64,000 nt of DNA from Rhodococcus pseudokoreensis (GCF_017068395.1 NZ_CP070619.1:992001-1056000); one strand, 5' to 3'. Shown: positions 30,245 through 40,930, counted from the stretch's first letter. The notes: a model not told the origin generated them from the letters alone. A program made the numbers and translations.

Positions 30245-30271
30245 TTGGCACTCTATACGTGAGAGTGCCAA
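30245..30271. promoter_or_regulatory. CIRCE element (HrcA operator)
   Basis: TTGGCACTC at 30245-30253 and GAGTGCCAA at 30263-30271 are separated by nine bases. This matches the CIRCE consensus TTAGCACTC-N9-GAGTGCTAA apart from one paired A-to-G/T-to-C change, which keeps the symmetry. It sits 124 bases upstream of groES and 81 bases upstream of the divergent phosphoesterase gene. HrcA should repress groES-groEL1 through it. Confidence 0.93.
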
Positions 30272-30351
30272 CCCTCAAGGAGAAGGGGGTGGTAGATCGC
30301 GCCGCGCCGAATATCGTCCTGTCTCAGGGGTCGTCACCTAAGGTTCCTCTG

Positions 30352-32070
30352 GTGTCTGACATGAATAGGCGTAAATTCCTCACGTTTGCCGGGCTCGGGG
30401 CGATCGGGACGGTGGGGTTCGGAGCACGCCCGTGGGGGTTGCAGTACGCGGGCGCGGCCCCGCTCCCGACCTCCGGGGCAGGCACCACCCTCGAAGCGGT
30501 GGCCGTCCCCCTCGGAAGCTCCGGCTACCGCAGGCTCGGCGCGGGACCGGGGTGGCCGACGATCGTCCGCACCGAACTCGCCGAGGCCCGCAGTGGGCGC
30601 GAGGACCGGCGCACCGCACTCGCCTCCCTCGTCCAGCTCACAGACGTCCACCTCGTCGACGCCCAGTCCCCGATGCGCTTCGAATACGTGCACCCCTTCA
30701 CCGGTTCCGCGTTCCGCCCGCACGAGACGCTCACCGCGCAGGGTCTCGTCGCCCTGGTCGCCCGCGTCAACGCGCTCGCGTCCGGCCCGCACACCCGGCG
30801 CGCGTTCGATGCGGTCGTGAGTACCGGCGACAACACCGACAACAAGGAGTTCGCCGAACTCGGCTGGTTCCTCACCGCGCTCAACGGCGGCACCATCGTC
30901 CCCAACACGGGCGCCCCCGACCGCTACGAAGGCGTGCAGAACTCGGGGGCGGACCTGTACTGGAACCCGGAGTCCTCCATCCAGGACATGTACAAGAAGG
31001 CCGGGTTCCCCGAGATTCCCGGCCTGCTCGGCGCGGCGATCGCCCCCGTCACCAGCCCCGGCCTGAACACCCCCTGGTACTGCGTCTTCGGCAACCACGA
31101 CGACTCGGTGGAGGGCACCGTCCCGAGCGGCATCCCCCCGCTCGAAGCCATGTACACCGGTTCGCTGAAGTTCGAGGTCCCCGGCTCGCCGGAACAGGCG
31201 AAGGCCGTCGACATCGCCACCAAGTTCGACCCCGGCGCCATTCCCGCTGCGCTGTCCGCGTTCACCACACCACCACGGGTCGTCACGCCCGACCCCGCGC
31301 GGGCACCGTTCACTCCCCGCCAGTTCATCGCCGCACATCTGGACCCGGCCAACACCGGCCCCGGGCCGGCCGGTCACGGCTTCGCACCCGACGCCGGTGA
31401 GACCGGAATCGGCTACTACTCGTTCGAGATCGCACCCGGCGTCGTCGGAATCAGCATGGATTCCACCAACCGGGCCGGGTTCGTCGACGGCTCGCTCGGC
31501 GCGGCGCAGTTCCGGTGGATCGAGGACACCCTGGCGGCAGGCAGCAGCCGGTACTACGACACTTCGGGCAACCCGGTGTCGCAGGCACGCAGCGACACCT
31601 GGTTCGTCCTGTTCAGCCACCACACCAGCGGCAGCATGGACAACGTCGTCCCCGACCCCGCCGCCCCGGCGGAACCCCGGATCCGGGGTTCGCGACTGGT
31701 GGACCTGCTGCACCGATTCCCGAACGTCCTCGCCTGGGTGAACGGACACACCCACGAGAACCGGATCACCCCGTGGCCCGGATCCACTCCGGAGCAGTCG
31801 TTCTGGGAGATCAACACGGCCTCGCACATCGACTTCCCCCAGCACGGGCGGATCATCGAGGTGGTCGACAACGTCGACGGAACCGTGTCGCTGCTCACCA
31901 CGCTGTTCGAGGCCGACAGCCCGTACGCCGTGGACCACACCGACCTCTCACCGCTCGGGCTGGCGTCGCTGTACCGGGAGTTGTCGTTCAACGACATTCA
32001 CGCCGACCCCGACCTGGGCGGCGGGACGGCCGACCGGAACGTCGAACTGGTGCTGGCGTCGGGTCGCTAG
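30352..32070 (+). CDS. Tat-exported metallophosphoesterase
   Basis: This is a 572-residue metallophosphoesterase of the type with TIGR03767-like features. The N-terminus MNRRKFLTFAGLGAIG carries a twin-arginine signal. The dinuclear metal motifs are in order: LTDVHLVDAQ, STGDNTDN, FGNHDD, FSHHTSG and NGHTHEN. I chose GTG 30352 because AAGG lies 8 bases upstream; ATG 30361 would also keep the Tat signal. The protein should be exported and act on phosphoesters outside the membrane; the substrate is unknown. Its start is 81 bases from the CIRCE element, so HrcA may influence it. Confidence 0.85.
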   Translation: MSDMNRRKFLTFAGLGAIGTVGFGARPWGLQYAGAAPLPTSGAGTTLEAVAVPLGSSGYRRLGAGPGWPTIVRTELAEARSGREDRRTALASLVQLTDVHLVDAQSPMRFEYVHPFTGSAFRPHETLTAQGLVALVARVNALASGPHTRRAFDAVVSTGDNTDNKEFAELGWFLTALNGGTIVPNTGAPDRYEGVQNSGADLYWNPESSIQDMYKKAGFPEIPGLLGAAIAPVTSPGLNTPWYCVFGNHDDSVEGTVPSGIPPLEAMYTGSLKFEVPGSPEQAKAVDIATKFDPGAIPAALSAFTTPPRVVTPDPARAPFTPRQFIAAHLDPANTGPGPAGHGFAPDAGETGIGYYSFEIAPGVVGISMDSTNRAGFVDGSLGAAQFRWIEDTLAAGSSRYYDTSGNPVSQARSDTWFVLFSHHTSGSMDNVVPDPAAPAEPRIRGSRLVDLLHRFPNVLAWVNGHTHENRITPWPGSTPEQSFWEINTASHIDFPQHGRIIEVVDNVDGTVSLLTTLFEADSPYAVDHTDLSPLGLASLYRELSFNDIHADPDLGGGTADRNVELVLASGR

Positions 32071-32603
32071 ACCCGGCGCTTGCGGGCCCAGTCGACGGCC
32101 GCGACGACCGCGCGGATGCCGACGCCGAGCAGGATCAGATTCCCGATGATCTGCACACTCACGACGGCTCGGGACGCATCGGTCGTCGCGGCGATGTCGC
32201 CGAACCCGACGGTGGAGAACACGGTGAGCGAGAAGTACAGCGCGCCCATGCGCGTGAGGGGTTCGGTGAAATAGCCCGGATCGCTTTCGGACATCAGGCA
32301 ATATCCTGCCGCGAACCCGAGCAGGTAGAGCGGCAGGATCAGGGAGAGTGCCTCGATGGCCTGGAGCGCAGGCACGTCGGACCGGAAGATCCGGCGGATC
32401 TGCCAGACCGCCGCCGAGCCGACGACCAGCAGGCCCCCCGCCAGGAAGAGCACAGCGGACATGTTCCCGATCGAGGTCCACGGCAGGGCGAAGTAGACCA
32501 CCACGCACAGGACGACGGTGCCGAGCGGGCGCACGCATGCGCGCACCAGAAGCCGTCGGCGCTCGCGTCTCGTGAGGTTGCGAAAATCGCTGGCGTGTCC
32601 CAT
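32067..32603 (-). CDS. Two-TM potassium channel family protein
   Basis: This 178-residue protein has the potassium-channel selectivity filter TVGFGD (131-136), preceded by a pore helix in ALYFSLTVFS and followed by the inner helix (about 140-168). Three further hydrophobic stretches lie between about 26 and 104, so it has more helices than a minimal KcsA. A basic N-terminus (TRRERRRLL) and C-terminal ARKRRV face the cytosol. There is no RCK domain. Its stop codon overlaps that of the convergent phosphoesterase gene by four bases. Ion conduction is inferred from the filter. Confidence 0.85.
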   Translation of the reverse strand: MGHASDFRNLTRRERRRLLVRACVRPLGTVVLCVVVYFALPWTSIGNMSAVLFLAGGLLVVGSAAVWQIRRIFRSDVPALQAIEALSLILPLYLLGFAAGYCLMSESDPGYFTEPLTRMGALYFSLTVFSTVGFGDIAATTDASRAVVSVQIIGNLILLGVGIRAVVAAVDWARKRRV

Positions 32604-32810
32604 GAGATTCCTTTGGACAACTGTGCAGGTGAGACCGGATATCGAGCGCCATCTTCGTCTTCGGGGGCCGGAAGTCGGGAGCGAAATCCGTTTGTTTTCT
32701 GTAACGTTCAGATAACAGTCGCCGATTCAACGGGCAGGGAATCCCCGCTGAACAGGGCGTTCCGGCAGAGACAGCAGGTCACGCGTCGAAAACGTGAGGG
32801 GGTGTGTGTG

Positions 32811-34469
32811 ATGGGTATGTCCCTGGGGATGTCGACCGGCGCGGCAGGTGTGAGTTCCGCGCTCCTCACCACCGCCTCCAACGGCGCGCAGAACGTCGAG
32901 TTCCGTTACCTGTCCGCCGATCAGGCCCACACCGACCTCGGTGACCTGGTCCGGTCGTCGATCTCGTTGATGACCACCCAGGTTCCCGCCGATCCCACCA
33001 CGCCCGACGCGTTCGCCGTCGCGTACCGGACGCAGGAGCAGGCCCACTCGATCCGCAGCGCCGTCAGCAGGCAGCGCCATCGCGTGCACCTCGTGCCCGA
33101 GACCGCGGCGACCCTCACCTACCTGCGTCACACCGGCGAGGTCGCGCAGCATGCCACCGTCGCGATCGTCGACTTCGGCGAGTCCGGGTTGTCCGTCGCC
33201 GTCGTCGATCAGGTGGACGGCACCGTCCTGCACGCCGACCGCACGAGCCACGTGAGCGGCACCGGATTCGACGACCTGATCTTCCACCACGTCGTCGGCA
33301 GCCTCACCACCCCGCATCCCCTGCGGCACCTGGACCGGGATCTGCTCTCGGCGCGGTGCCGCGTCGCCAAGGAGCAGTTGTCCTCGGAGCCGAAGTCGCA
33401 CGTCGACATCGATCTGCAGGGCATCCGCCCGATCGAGATCAGCCGCACCGGGTTCGACGAGATCGCCGCACCGACGGTCCGGGTTGCGGTGGAGTTCATC
33501 CGTGCCACGATCGCCGACTCCCCGCGCCGACCCGAGGCTCTGGCCCTGGTCGGTGGCGGCGCGAACATTCCCGCGATCACGGCCGCAGTGACCGGGGCCT
33601 TCACCGCACGGGTCATCACGGTGCCCGAACCCGACACGGCGACCGCGAAGGGGGCGGCGCTGCTCGCCGTGTCCTCCGCCATCCGCGACTACCCGCCCAC
33701 CGAGTCGAACCGCCCCGGTTCCGCCGCGAAGGTGTCGGGGGCTCTCGTCGGCGCGCTCGTGGTCGGCGGCCTCGTTCTCGGTTACGGCGTCAAGGAACTC
33801 GCGCCCGCACCCGATCCCAACGTCTCCCCAGCGGGCACCGACATGTTCCAGACCACCGAGCAGGTCGCGACCACGACGACCGACGAACCTCCCGCCACGC
33901 GGATCCCGTCGTACGATCCGACGCCGACGTCGGAGTACTACCCCAATCAGGTCGCCCCGCCCACGTCCGAACCGCAGACGGACCGGACTCCCGCACAGGC
34001 GCCCGATTCGACGACCGAGACGACGCCCCCGCGTACCACCACCTCGCTACCGACCCCCACGGCTCCCGCACGTCCGACGCTGCCCGGAACAGAGCCGCCG
34101 CAGCCCTCGTGGCCGCATATCGAGTGGCCCGCGATTCCGCCGCTGTGGCCGCAGGTTCCCGGTGAGTCGACGCCGAACGAGCCGAGCCCCGTCGCGCCCG
34201 CACCCGGCGGTCCCGAAGCGGCACCGCCGCCGAACGGGGCGCCCACTGCACCCGCCGAATCCACCGCGCCCGCGGCACCCCCCGCGCCTGCGGCGCCGAC
34301 CGCGCCCCCGGAGTCGGTGCCCGCCGCCCCCGAAGGGCTGTTCCCGATGATCCCGGCGCCGGGCACGGTTGCTCCGAGTGCTCCCGCCGGGGCGCAGCCG
34401 AGCGGCACTCAGCCCGGTGAGGCGCTGACTCCCCCGGCCACGCAGACCGTCACCATTCCGGTCAGCTGA
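32811..34469 (+). CDS. Membrane-tethered Hsp70-like protein with Pro-rich tail
   Basis: This 552-residue protein has an actin/Hsp70-type nucleotide domain (1-295). Phosphate-1 is [15 protein letters not shown], where the canonical D-L-G-T-T is degenerate. Phosphate-2 is DFGESG (121-126), and the adenosine motif is [10 protein letters not shown] (247-255). There is no Hsp70 substrate-binding domain. A single hydrophobic helix at about 308-326 follows, then about 225 residues rich in Pro, Thr and Ala, probably outside the membrane. ATG 32811 follows GAGGGGG. The last eight bases overlap tsaD on the other strand. ATPase activity is doubtful given motif loss. A role in envelope sensing is a guess. 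Confidence 0.78.
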   Translation: MGMSLGMSTGAAGVSSALLTTASNGAQNVEFRYLSADQAHTDLGDLVRSSISLMTTQVPADPTTPDAFAVAYRTQEQAHSIRSAVSRQRHRVHLVPETAATLTYLRHTGEVAQHATVAIVDFGESGLSVAVVDQVDGTVLHADRTSHVSGTGFDDLIFHHVVGSLTTPHPLRHLDRDLLSARCRVAKEQLSSEPKSHVDIDLQGIRPIEISRTGFDEIAAPTVRVAVEFIRATIADSPRRPEALALVGGGANIPAITAAVTGAFTARVITVPEPDTATAKGAALLAVSSAIRDYPPTESNRPGSAAKVSGALVGALVVGGLVLGYGVKELAPAPDPNVSPAGTDMFQTTEQVATTTTDEPPATRIPSYDPTPTSEYYPNQVAPPTSEPQTDRTPAQAPDSTTETTPPRTTTSLPTPTAPARPTLPGTEPPQPSWPHIEWPAIPPLWPQVPGESTPNEPSPVAPAPGGPEAAPPPNGAPTAPAESTAPAAPPAPAAPTAPPESVPAAPEGLFPMIPAPGTVAPSAPAGAQPSGTQPGEALTPPATQTVTIPVS

Positions 34470-35499
34470 ACACCTGACTGGTCGCCACCGACAGTCCGGG
34501 GTCACTGGCCACGGTCAGCAGGGAAGGCGCGGCGCCACCGGCGATCAGATGCGCGCCGAGCGAGGCGATCATCACTCCGTTGTCGGTGCACAGACGCGGT
34601 TTCGGGACCCGCAGGGTCAGACCGGCTTCGGCGCAGCGTTCCTCGGCGAGCGCCCGGATGCGTGAGTTGGCGGTGGCGCCGCCACCGAGCACCAGTGTGT
34701 CCACGCCGACGTCGCGGGCGGCGCGTACCGCTTTCATCGTCAGCACGTCGGCCACGGCCTCCTGGAAGCTCGCGGAGATGTCCGGCACCGAGTACGCCTC
34801 GTCCGCCCGCTCCTTCGATTCCACGTACCGCGCGACGGCCGTCTTCAGCCCGGAGAACGAGAAGTCGTGCCGTGCGTCCCGGGGTCCGGTCATGCCGCGC
34901 GGGAACGGAATCGCGTTCCGGTCGCCGTCCTGCGCCGCGGCGTCGAGGGCGGGGCCACCGGGGAATCCGAGTCCGAGGAGGCGGGCCACCTTGTCGAACG
35001 CTTCGCCTGCGGCGTCGTCCACGGTGGTGCCCAGTTCGACGATGGGCTTCGCGAGGTCCTCGACGTGCAGCAGGTGGGTGTGCCCACCGGACACGAGCAG
35101 GGCCACGCAGGGCGGCATCGGTCCGTGCTCGAGGGTGTCCACCGAAACGTGCCCGCCGAGGTGGTTCACCGCATAGAACGGGACGTCCCATGCCGCCGCA
35201 TACGCTTTCGCGGCCGCGACACCGACGAGCAGGGCCCCGGCCAGACCGGGTCCGATGGTGACGGCGAGTGCGTCCGGCTTGACGATCCCGGCGACGGCGA
35301 GCGCCCGCCGCATCGTCGGGACGATCGCCTCGAGATGCGCGCGGGACGCGACCTCCGGCACCACGCCGCCGTAGCGTGCGTGCTGGTCGACGCTGGATGC
35401 GACCTCGTCCGCGAGGAGCTCGCAGGTTCCGTCGCCGTTCCACCGGACGATGCCGACTCCGGTCTCGTCACAAGAGCTTTCGATCCCCATGACGATCAT
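34462..35499 (-). CDS. tsaD: tRNA N6-threonylcarbamoyladenosine transferase TsaD
   Basis: TsaD transfers the threonylcarbamoyl group to A37 of ANN-decoding tRNAs with TsaB and TsaE. The 345-residue product starts [15 protein letters not shown] and has the metal ligands His113 and His117 in AVNHLGGH and the late Asp in LCTDNG. The lengths and motifs match the Kae1/TsaD family. Its start overlaps rimI by four bases. It lies at the end of the tsaE-tsaB-rimI-tsaD group, and its 3' end overlaps the Hsp70-like gene. Confidence 0.95.
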   Translation of the reverse strand: MIVMGIESSCDETGVGIVRWNGDGTCELLADEVASSVDQHARYGGVVPEVASRAHLEAIVPTMRRALAVAGIVKPDALAVTIGPGLAGALLVGVAAAKAYAAAWDVPFYAVNHLGGHVSVDTLEHGPMPPCVALLVSGGHTHLLHVEDLAKPIVELGTTVDDAAGEAFDKVARLLGLGFPGGPALDAAAQDGDRNAIPFPRGMTGPRDARHDFSFSGLKTAVARYVESKERADEAYSVPDISASFQEAVADVLTMKAVRAARDVGVDTLVLGGGATANSRIRALAEERCAEAGLTLRVPKPRLCTDNGVMIASLGAHLIAGGAAPSLLTVASDPGLSVATSQVFS

Positions 35500-35975
35500 T
35501 GCAGCGGCTCCTCACCCGTTCCGGGGCGACGCATCGTGAAGGCGTCCGCACCGCTCGGTTGGTAGTACTTCTTACGGGTTCCCACGATCTCGAATCCTTC
35601 ACGTCGGTACAGGGCGATCGCCGCGTCGTTGTCGGTGCGCACCTCGAGAAACACGGGGCCGCCCCTGGTGTCGGCCACCCGCAGCAGTTCGTCGAGGAGG
35701 GCCCCGCCGATCCCCCGCCGCTGGCACGCCGGGTCGGTTCCGATCGTGTGGATCTCGGATTCGGGGTGCGAACCGTTGCCCAGCAGCGCGATTCCGGCGT
35801 ATCCGACGACGTGGCCGGTGTCGTCGCGCGCCACGGCGTAGTGCACGTGCGGGGCGGCGAGTTCCGCCCTGAACGCCTGCGCGCTCCAAGGGCCGTCGCC
35901 GGCGAAGAGGAGAGTCTCGAGCTCCGCGCACCGTTCGGCGTCGGCGGCCGCCATCGGTTCGATGCGGAACGTCAT
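35496..35975 (-). CDS. rimI: Ribosomal-protein-alanine N-acetyltransferase RimI
   Basis: This is a 159-residue GNAT-fold acetyltransferase. The acetyl-CoA loop is [15 protein letters not shown] and the C-terminal [17 protein letters not shown] matches RimI. In mycobacteria it acetylates N-termini. It overlaps tsaD and tsaB by four bases at each end, so expression is coupled. RimI genes often sit with tsaB and tsaD; the substrate (S18 or others) is not shown. Confidence 0.88.
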   Translation of the reverse strand: MTFRIEPMAAADAERCAELETLLFAGDGPWSAQAFRAELAAPHVHYAVARDDTGHVVGYAGIALLGNGSHPESEIHTIGTDPACQRRGIGGALLDELLRVADTRGGPVFLEVRTDNDAAIALYRREGFEIVGTRKKYYQPSGADAFTMRRPGTGEEPLQ

Positions 35976-36631
35976 TTCTTCCGGTCCGCCAGTTCCACCG
36001 CGTCCGGGCGTCGCAGATAGAGCGGGACGAGCGCCGCCGGGGCCGCACTGCCGAACAGCGCATCCGCGGCCACCGCGACCAGCCCTGCGGGCGAGGGGGT
36101 TTCCACCGGTTCGACCGGCAGATCGAAGAAGTCGACGTGTGACGGCGATCCCGCCACCACCTCGGACGGCATCGGCTCGAGCTCGCGCGGCTTCACCACC
36201 GCGGGACCCTCCACCCGGACGCCCGCCGAATAACGCGCCCAGTACACCTCGCGCCGGCGGGCGTCCGTGACGACGAGCAGATCCCGGTCACCGTCCACCT
36301 GCGCCGCGATGGCGTCGAGGCTGCACACCCCGTGCACCGGAATGCCGAGGGCGTCGGCGAACGCGGCGGCGGTGGCCATCCCCACGCGCAGTCCCGTGAA
36401 CGGACCCGGCCCGGCCCCGACGACCACCGCGTCGAGGTCCGCGGGGACGTGCCGCGCCTCGGCGAGGCACTCCAGGATGTGCGGGGTGAGCACTTCCGCG
36501 TGTGCGCGCGGGTTGACCGTCACCCGCACCGCGAGCGTGTGGACCGACTCCACCGATGCGGAGCCGGCCGAAACCCGGACGACTCCGGCGGTCACGGCAG
36601 GCGTGGACGTGTCGATGGCGAGAACAAGCAC
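35972..36631 (-). CDS. tsaB: tRNA threonylcarbamoyladenosine protein TsaB
   Basis: TsaB is the 219-residue non-catalytic partner of TsaD in t6A synthesis, of the ASKHA fold. The N-terminus LVLAIDTSTPAVTAGVV and the middle block VVVGAGPGPFTGLRVGMATA are diagnostic. GTG 36631 was chosen; GTG 36652 would add seven residues. The upstream open frame is not coding-like because tsaE ends at 36681. It is overlapped by rimI downstream. Confidence 0.92.
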   Translation of the reverse strand: MLVLAIDTSTPAVTAGVVRVSAGSASVESVHTLAVRVTVNPRAHAEVLTPHILECLAEARHVPADLDAVVVGAGPGPFTGLRVGMATAAAFADALGIPVHGVCSLDAIAAQVDGDRDLLVVTDARRREVYWARYSAGVRVEGPAVVKPRELEPMPSEVVAGSPSHVDFFDLPVEPVETPSPAGLVAVAADALFGSAAPAALVPLYLRRPDAVELADRKK

Positions 36632-36680
36632 GGTAACTGAGGGTACTCGCACGTCAGAACCGCTCCCGACACCCGACCCG

Positions 36681-37181
36681 TCAGGAAATCCACTCCCAGT
36701 GGGCCGTGCGGACATCCGACTCCGGTTCGCGGCGCAGGCGTACCCGGAGATGACGATCGACCAGCTGCTCGACGATGCCCTCACCCCATTCGACGACGAC
36801 AACGGCTGCGGCCAGGTCGGTGTCGAGGTCGAGTGCGTCGAGTTCGTCCAGCGCGTGCGGGCCGCTTCCGCCCAGTCGGTACGCGTCCACGTGCACCATC
36901 CCGACCGGGGCACCCCCACCCGGACGGGTGCCCGCCCGGTGCTCCCGCGCGATGACGAATGTGGGCGAAGTCACTCTCCCCTGCACGCCGAGGCCGGCAC
37001 CGATTCCCTTCGTCAGTGCGGTCTTCCCCGCACCGAGAGGTCCGTCGAGCACCACGAGATCACCGGCGACGAGTCCCCGGGCCAGGTTCCGCCCGAACTC
37101 CTCGGTGTCCTCCGCCGTCGCCAGCACCACGGTCCCGCTCACGGGCAGTACTCCTTCCTCAGCCGACATCGGACTGCTCAC
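36681..37181 (-). CDS. tsaE: tRNA threonylcarbamoyladenosine ATPase TsaE
   Basis: TsaE is the P-loop ATPase that supports TsaB-TsaD. The 166-residue product has Walker A GPLGAGKT (47-54), TSPTF, and the late VVEWGEG motif of the family. Its start overlaps the end of the upstream alpha/beta hydrolase gene by 23 bases, which couples the two. An N-terminal extension of about 15 residues precedes the core. Confidence 0.93.
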   Translation of the reverse strand: MSSPMSAEEGVLPVSGTVVLATAEDTEEFGRNLARGLVAGDLVVLDGPLGAGKTALTKGIGAGLGVQGRVTSPTFVIAREHRAGTRPGGGAPVGMVHVDAYRLGGSGPHALDELDALDLDTDLAAAVVVVEWGEGIVEQLVDRHLRVRLRREPESDVRTAHWEWIS

Positions 37182-38223
37182 GCGATTCGAATGTGGCCAG
37201 GCCGCGATGCAACAACCGGTCGACCGCGTCCGACACCACGGACGGGAACTCGAGCTGCACCAGGTGGCCGGCGCCGCGCACCCGCACCAGTTCGGACTCC
37301 GGCAGGTCCGCCGCCAGTTTCCGGGAACTGCCGAACGGGATCGTCATGTCGCTGTCGCCGCACACCACGACGGACGGGGTGTGCTCGAGCGCCTCGAGTG
37401 ACGCGGACTCGTCGTGCAGTTCGAGCGTGCGCAGGAAGTTCACGATGGTGACCACCGACGTCCGGTCCAGCATGGAGTCGGAGAACTTGTGCAGCCGCGG
37501 ACTCACGTCCGTGCCGTACGACGCCGCCCGCAGGATAGGGGTGATCAGGACGCGGGCCGCGCCGCGCGCGTGCTGGACGAGTTCGGGCGAGGTCCGGACA
37601 GCGAGCCGGAAGCCGTCGATGACCGGGTTCTGCAGGTTCCGCGTCAGTCCGGTCTCGCTGAGCCCGGCCGCGGCCGTGGCCACCAGACCGGCACCGATCA
37701 CCCGCTCCGCCACCAGCTCGGGCCGCTGCCCGGCGAAGGCGAGCACCGTCATCCCACCCATCGAATGCCCCACCAGCACAATCGGTCCGGTGGGCGCCTT
37801 CGCCTCGACGACGGTCGCGAGATCGGCGCCCAGCTGAGCGATGGTGCAGCTCGCCGCGGACGGCACACCCGAATCGCCGTGCCCGCGTTGGTCGTAGAAC
37901 ACCATCCGCACGTCGTCGCCCCACCGCTCGGCGAGCTGACGGCGCTGGAAGTGCCACGACGTCATGTCCAGGCAGTACCCGTGCACGAACACCGCCGTCA
38001 CCGGGGCGTTCTCCGGGCCCACCTCGCGGACGGCGAGCGCGACGCCGTCCTCAGCGACCACCACGCTGCGCCGGTCCCGCGACATCAGGGTGAAGTCCTC
38101 GTCGCCGTAGATCTCACGCCCCGGCCGGGTCGCACTGCGCACCGCGTTGACTCCCGCCACCGAGCCGAGCGCCAGCGCGCTCAGAACACCGCCGACGAGT
38201 CCCAGCCGCTTCGACACACCCAT
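37159..38223 (-). CDS. Membrane-anchored alpha/beta hydrolase
   Basis: This is a 354-residue alpha/beta hydrolase with a hydrophobic N-terminal segment (about 8-28) that should act as a signal anchor. The catalytic set includes HGY at about 81, YDQRGHGDS, the nucleophile elbow GHSMGG (Ser154), an acidic residue in VVCGDSDMTIP and a late RGAGHLVQLE His. It is conserved between alr and tsaE in mycobacteria. Substrate not known; an ester or lipid at the envelope is plausible. It starts two bases after the alr stop. Confidence 0.82.
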   Translation of the reverse strand: MGVSKRLGLVGGVLSALALGSVAGVNAVRSATRPGREIYGDEDFTLMSRDRRSVVVAEDGVALAVREVGPENAPVTAVFVHGYCLDMTSWHFQRRQLAERWGDDVRMVFYDQRGHGDSGVPSAASCTIAQLGADLATVVEAKAPTGPIVLVGHSMGGMTVLAFAGQRPELVAERVIGAGLVATAAAGLSETGLTRNLQNPVIDGFRLAVRTSPELVQHARGAARVLITPILRAASYGTDVSPRLHKFSDSMLDRTSVVTIVNFLRTLELHDESASLEALEHTPSVVVCGDSDMTIPFGSSRKLAADLPESELVRVRGAGHLVQLEFPSVVSDAVDRLLHRGLATFESREQSDVG

Positions 38224-38225
38224 GC

Positions 38226-39431
38226 CTACGTGCCCGTCCCACCGACGTAGCTGCGCACCGTGCGTCCGCGCACCCCCGTCACCACCTCGTAATGGATGGT
38301 GTCGAGCTTGTCGGCCCACTCCTGTGCGATCGGCTCGCCGAGGTCCCCGTTGCCGAAGAACACCGCGGTGTCCCCCTCCCGGACTCCCCCACCGTCCGGG
38401 CCGAGATCGACGACCACCTGGTCCATGCAGACACGTCCGATCCCCGGACGTCGCTCCGCACCCAACTGGACCTCGAATCGGCCGCTCAGCGACCGCGGGA
38501 GCCCGTCCGCGTACCCGAACGGCAGCAACGCCACCGTCGTGTCCCGGGGTGCCACCCATTGGTGCCCGTAGGACACGCCTTCACCTGCCGCCACCTTCTT
38601 CACCAGAGCCACCCTCGATCGCAGTGTCATCGCCGGTCGCAACCCGAACTGACCGAGTTCGGGAACGGGCGACAGCCCATATATCGCGATTCCCGGGCGA
38701 ACCATGTCAAAACGCAGGTCGGGGCGGGTCAGGGTGGCCGCGGAATTGGACAGGTGCACCACTTCGGGGACCAGTCCGCGACGCTTGGCGTCCGCGATCG
38801 CGTCGACCAGTCGATCGCGCTGGGAATCGATCCAGGCGTGGTGCGGCTCGTCGGCGTGGGCCAGATGCGAGAAGATGCCGCGCAGCCGCACCGACCCCTC
38901 GGCCTGGGCGCGCGCCAGGTCGACGAGGACCTGCTCCAGTTCGTCGGGCGCCACCCCGTTGCGGTTCAGGCCGGTGTCGACCTTCATCGTGACGATCGCC
39001 GTGGTGCCGACGGTCCGCGCCGCAGCCACCACCGCGGCGAGGTGGCGCGGCGAGGAGACGCCGAGTTCGACGCCGTCCGCGATCGCGGGGGCGAAATCGG
39101 CGTCGACGGTGTGCAGCCACGCGAGGACGGGCGCGTCGATCCCGGCACGGCGCAGCGTCAGCGCCTCCGACACCGTTGTCACACCCAGTTCCGACGCTCC
39201 CGCGGCCAGCGCCGCGCGGGCCACGGCTACCGCACCGTGGTTGTAGCCGTCCGCCTTCACGACGGCCATCATCGCCGCGCCCCGAGCGCTGTCGCGCAGG
39301 ATCCCGACGTTGTGCGCAATCGCGTCCAGATCCACCACTGCCTCGGCCTGCGGTGCCGGCGCCGCCTGCGCGGGCGCTACGGGTTCGCTGTGTCCGTGAT
39401 CGTCGGCCGGTACTGCTTCAGCAAGCGTCAT
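38226..39431 (-). CDS. alr: Alanine racemase
   Basis: Alanine racemase makes D-alanine for peptidoglycan using PLP. The 401-residue product has Lys59 and Tyr63 in [10 protein letters not shown], the second catalytic Tyr in GVSYGHQW, and a long PLP barrel. About 30 extra residues at the N-terminus (Ala, Pro, His-rich) precede the core VDLDAIAHN. It follows nnr by 17 bases. In some actinobacteria it is essential. No regulatory site was seen. Confidence 0.95.
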   Translation of the reverse strand: MTLAEAVPADDHGHSEPVAPAQAAPAPQAEAVVDLDAIAHNVGILRDSARGAAMMAVVKADGYNHGAVAVARAALAAGASELGVTTVSEALTLRRAGIDAPVLAWLHTVDADFAPAIADGVELGVSSPRHLAAVVAAARTVGTTAIVTMKVDTGLNRNGVAPDELEQVLVDLARAQAEGSVRLRGIFSHLAHADEPHHAWIDSQRDRLVDAIADAKRRGLVPEVVHLSNSAATLTRPDLRFDMVRPGIAIYGLSPVPELGQFGLRPAMTLRSRVALVKKVAAGEGVSYGHQWVAPRDTTVALLPFGYADGLPRSLSGRFEVQLGAERRPGIGRVCMDQVVVDLGPDGGGVREGDTAVFFGNGDLGEPIAQEWADKLDTIHYEVVTGVRGRTVRSYVGGTGT

Positions 39432-39448
39432 ATGTTCGATCCTGCCAT

Positions 39449-40930
39449 TCACGAGGTGGCCGGCATTTCCTCGGGTGACACCCCCGCACGGAGAACCCTG
39501 ATCGACTCCCTGAGGTGCGCGAGCAGCGTCCCGGCGGAGATCGGTGCAGTTCCGCGCCCCGCGGAGAGGTCGGCGCCGCCGCCTCGCGCCGCCAGATTCG
39601 CGGCCAGGGAGTGTGCGCGCGCACCCACCGCGGCGGCCCGGTCCGGGGTGAGGCCCGCGGCCATGAGTGCGCCGATGATCCCGGCGAGCACGTCCCCCGC
39701 CCCCGCCGTGGCGGACCACGAACCGCCCGCCTCGTTGACGAAGACCCGGCCGCCGGGTTCGGCGATCACCGTGGCCCGTCCCTTGAGCAGCACGTGCGCG
39801 TTCCAGTCGGCGGCGAGCGCGCGCACCGACGCCACCCGGTCCGGACCCGGATCCTTCCCCGTCAAGCGGGCGAACTCCCCGGCGTGCGGTGTCAGCAGCG
39901 TCGCTGCCGTCCGCGAGCGCACCAGGTCGGGGTCCTCGGCGAGCAGGGTCAGTCCGTCCGCGTCGACCAGTGCCGGCACGTCGGCGTCGAGTACCGTCCG
40001 CAGCGTCCGGCGGGCGGCGTCGTCGGTGCCCATGCCCGGCCCGACCACCCACGACTGGACGCGTCCGGCCTTCGCGAGTTCGGCGGTCGCGATCACCTCC
40101 GGCGCATGCGCGAGCACCTCGCCCGTGCACGGCCCGGCGTAGCGGACGAGCCCCGACGTGGCGGTGACCGCCGCTCCCGTGCACAGGACCCCGGCTCCGG
40201 GGTAGCCGTCGCTGCCCGCGACCACCCCCACCACTCCCTGCGAGTACTTGTCGTCCTCGGCTCCCGGCACCGGCCACGCCGCGCCCACGTCGGCGGCGTC
40301 GAGCGCGGTGATCCCGACGTCGCCGAGCGACAGTCCGATGCGCACCAACTCGACCCGGCCACAGTGCGCCGCGCCGAGCGCGTGAACCGGTTTGAGGGCG
40401 CCGAACGCCACGGTGACGGCGGCGCGCACGGCGGGCCCGTCGACAGCGCCCGTGTCCGGATCCACACCACTCGGCAGGTCCGCCGACACGATCGGCGCCT
40501 CGATCCGGTCGACCAGCGCAGCGGCATCGGGCCGCAGCGGTCCCCGGCCGGAGATTCCGACGATCCCGTCGATCACCAGATCGGGCAGACCGAGGTCGTC
40601 GGACGGGGCGGCCACCCGTCCGCCGGCCGCGGTGAACGCCGCCAGGCCCGCCGCGTGCGTCTTCTCCGGTTTCAGCAGGACCGCGGTGGCGGCGACACCG
40701 CGCTTCCGCAACATCGCCCCCGCCCACAACGCGTCCCCGCCGTTGTCACCGGACCCCACCAGAACAGTGATGGTGCGACCGGCGACACCCCCGGTCCGCG
40801 CCCGCAGTTCCGCCGCCACCACCGTGGCGAGCCCGTGCGCTGCGCGTCGCATCAGTGCGCCGTCGGGAAGCGATGCCAGCAACGGCGCCTCCGCGGCTCG
40901 AACCTCGTCAGCGGTGTAGTAGCCCCGCAT
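39449..40930 (-). CDS. nnr: Bifunctional NAD(P)H-hydrate epimerase/dehydratase Nnr
   Basis: This 493-residue enzyme repairs damaged NAD(P)HX. The N-terminal YjeF_N epimerase domain (about 1-215) has [14 protein letters not shown] and DLPSGVD. The C-terminal dehydratase domain (about 230-490) has the ATP- or ADP-dependent kinase-like motifs [12 protein letters not shown] and [13 protein letters not shown], plus an Asn in the WVVGPGMG region. The start is ATG 40930. It lies upstream of alr and is probably co-transcribed. Confidence 0.93.
   Translation of the reverse strand: MRGYYTADEVRAAEAPLLASLPDGALMRRAAHGLATVVAAELRARTGGVAGRTITVLVGSGDNGGDALWAGAMLRKRGVAATAVLLKPEKTHAAGLAAFTAAGGRVAAPSDDLGLPDLVIDGIVGISGRGPLRPDAAALVDRIEAPIVSADLPSGVDPDTGAVDGPAVRAAVTVAFGALKPVHALGAAHCGRVELVRIGLSLGDVGITALDAADVGAAWPVPGAEDDKYSQGVVGVVAGSDGYPGAGVLCTGAAVTATSGLVRYAGPCTGEVLAHAPEVIATAELAKAGRVQSWVVGPGMGTDDAARRTLRTVLDADVPALVDADGLTLLAEDPDLVRSRTAATLLTPHAGEFARLTGKDPGPDRVASVRALAADWNAHVLLKGRATVIAEPGGRVFVNEAGGSWSATAGAGDVLAGIIGALMAAGLTPDRAAAVGARAHSLAANLAARGGGADLSAGRGTAPISAGTLLAHLRESIRVLRAGVSPEEMPATS

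Noticed and set aside
31515..32808. Upstream open frame joined to the Hsp70-like gene, giving 984 residues
   Set aside because: The first part overlaps the phosphoesterase and channel genes and is Arg-rich; the real start has a GAGGGGG site at 32811.
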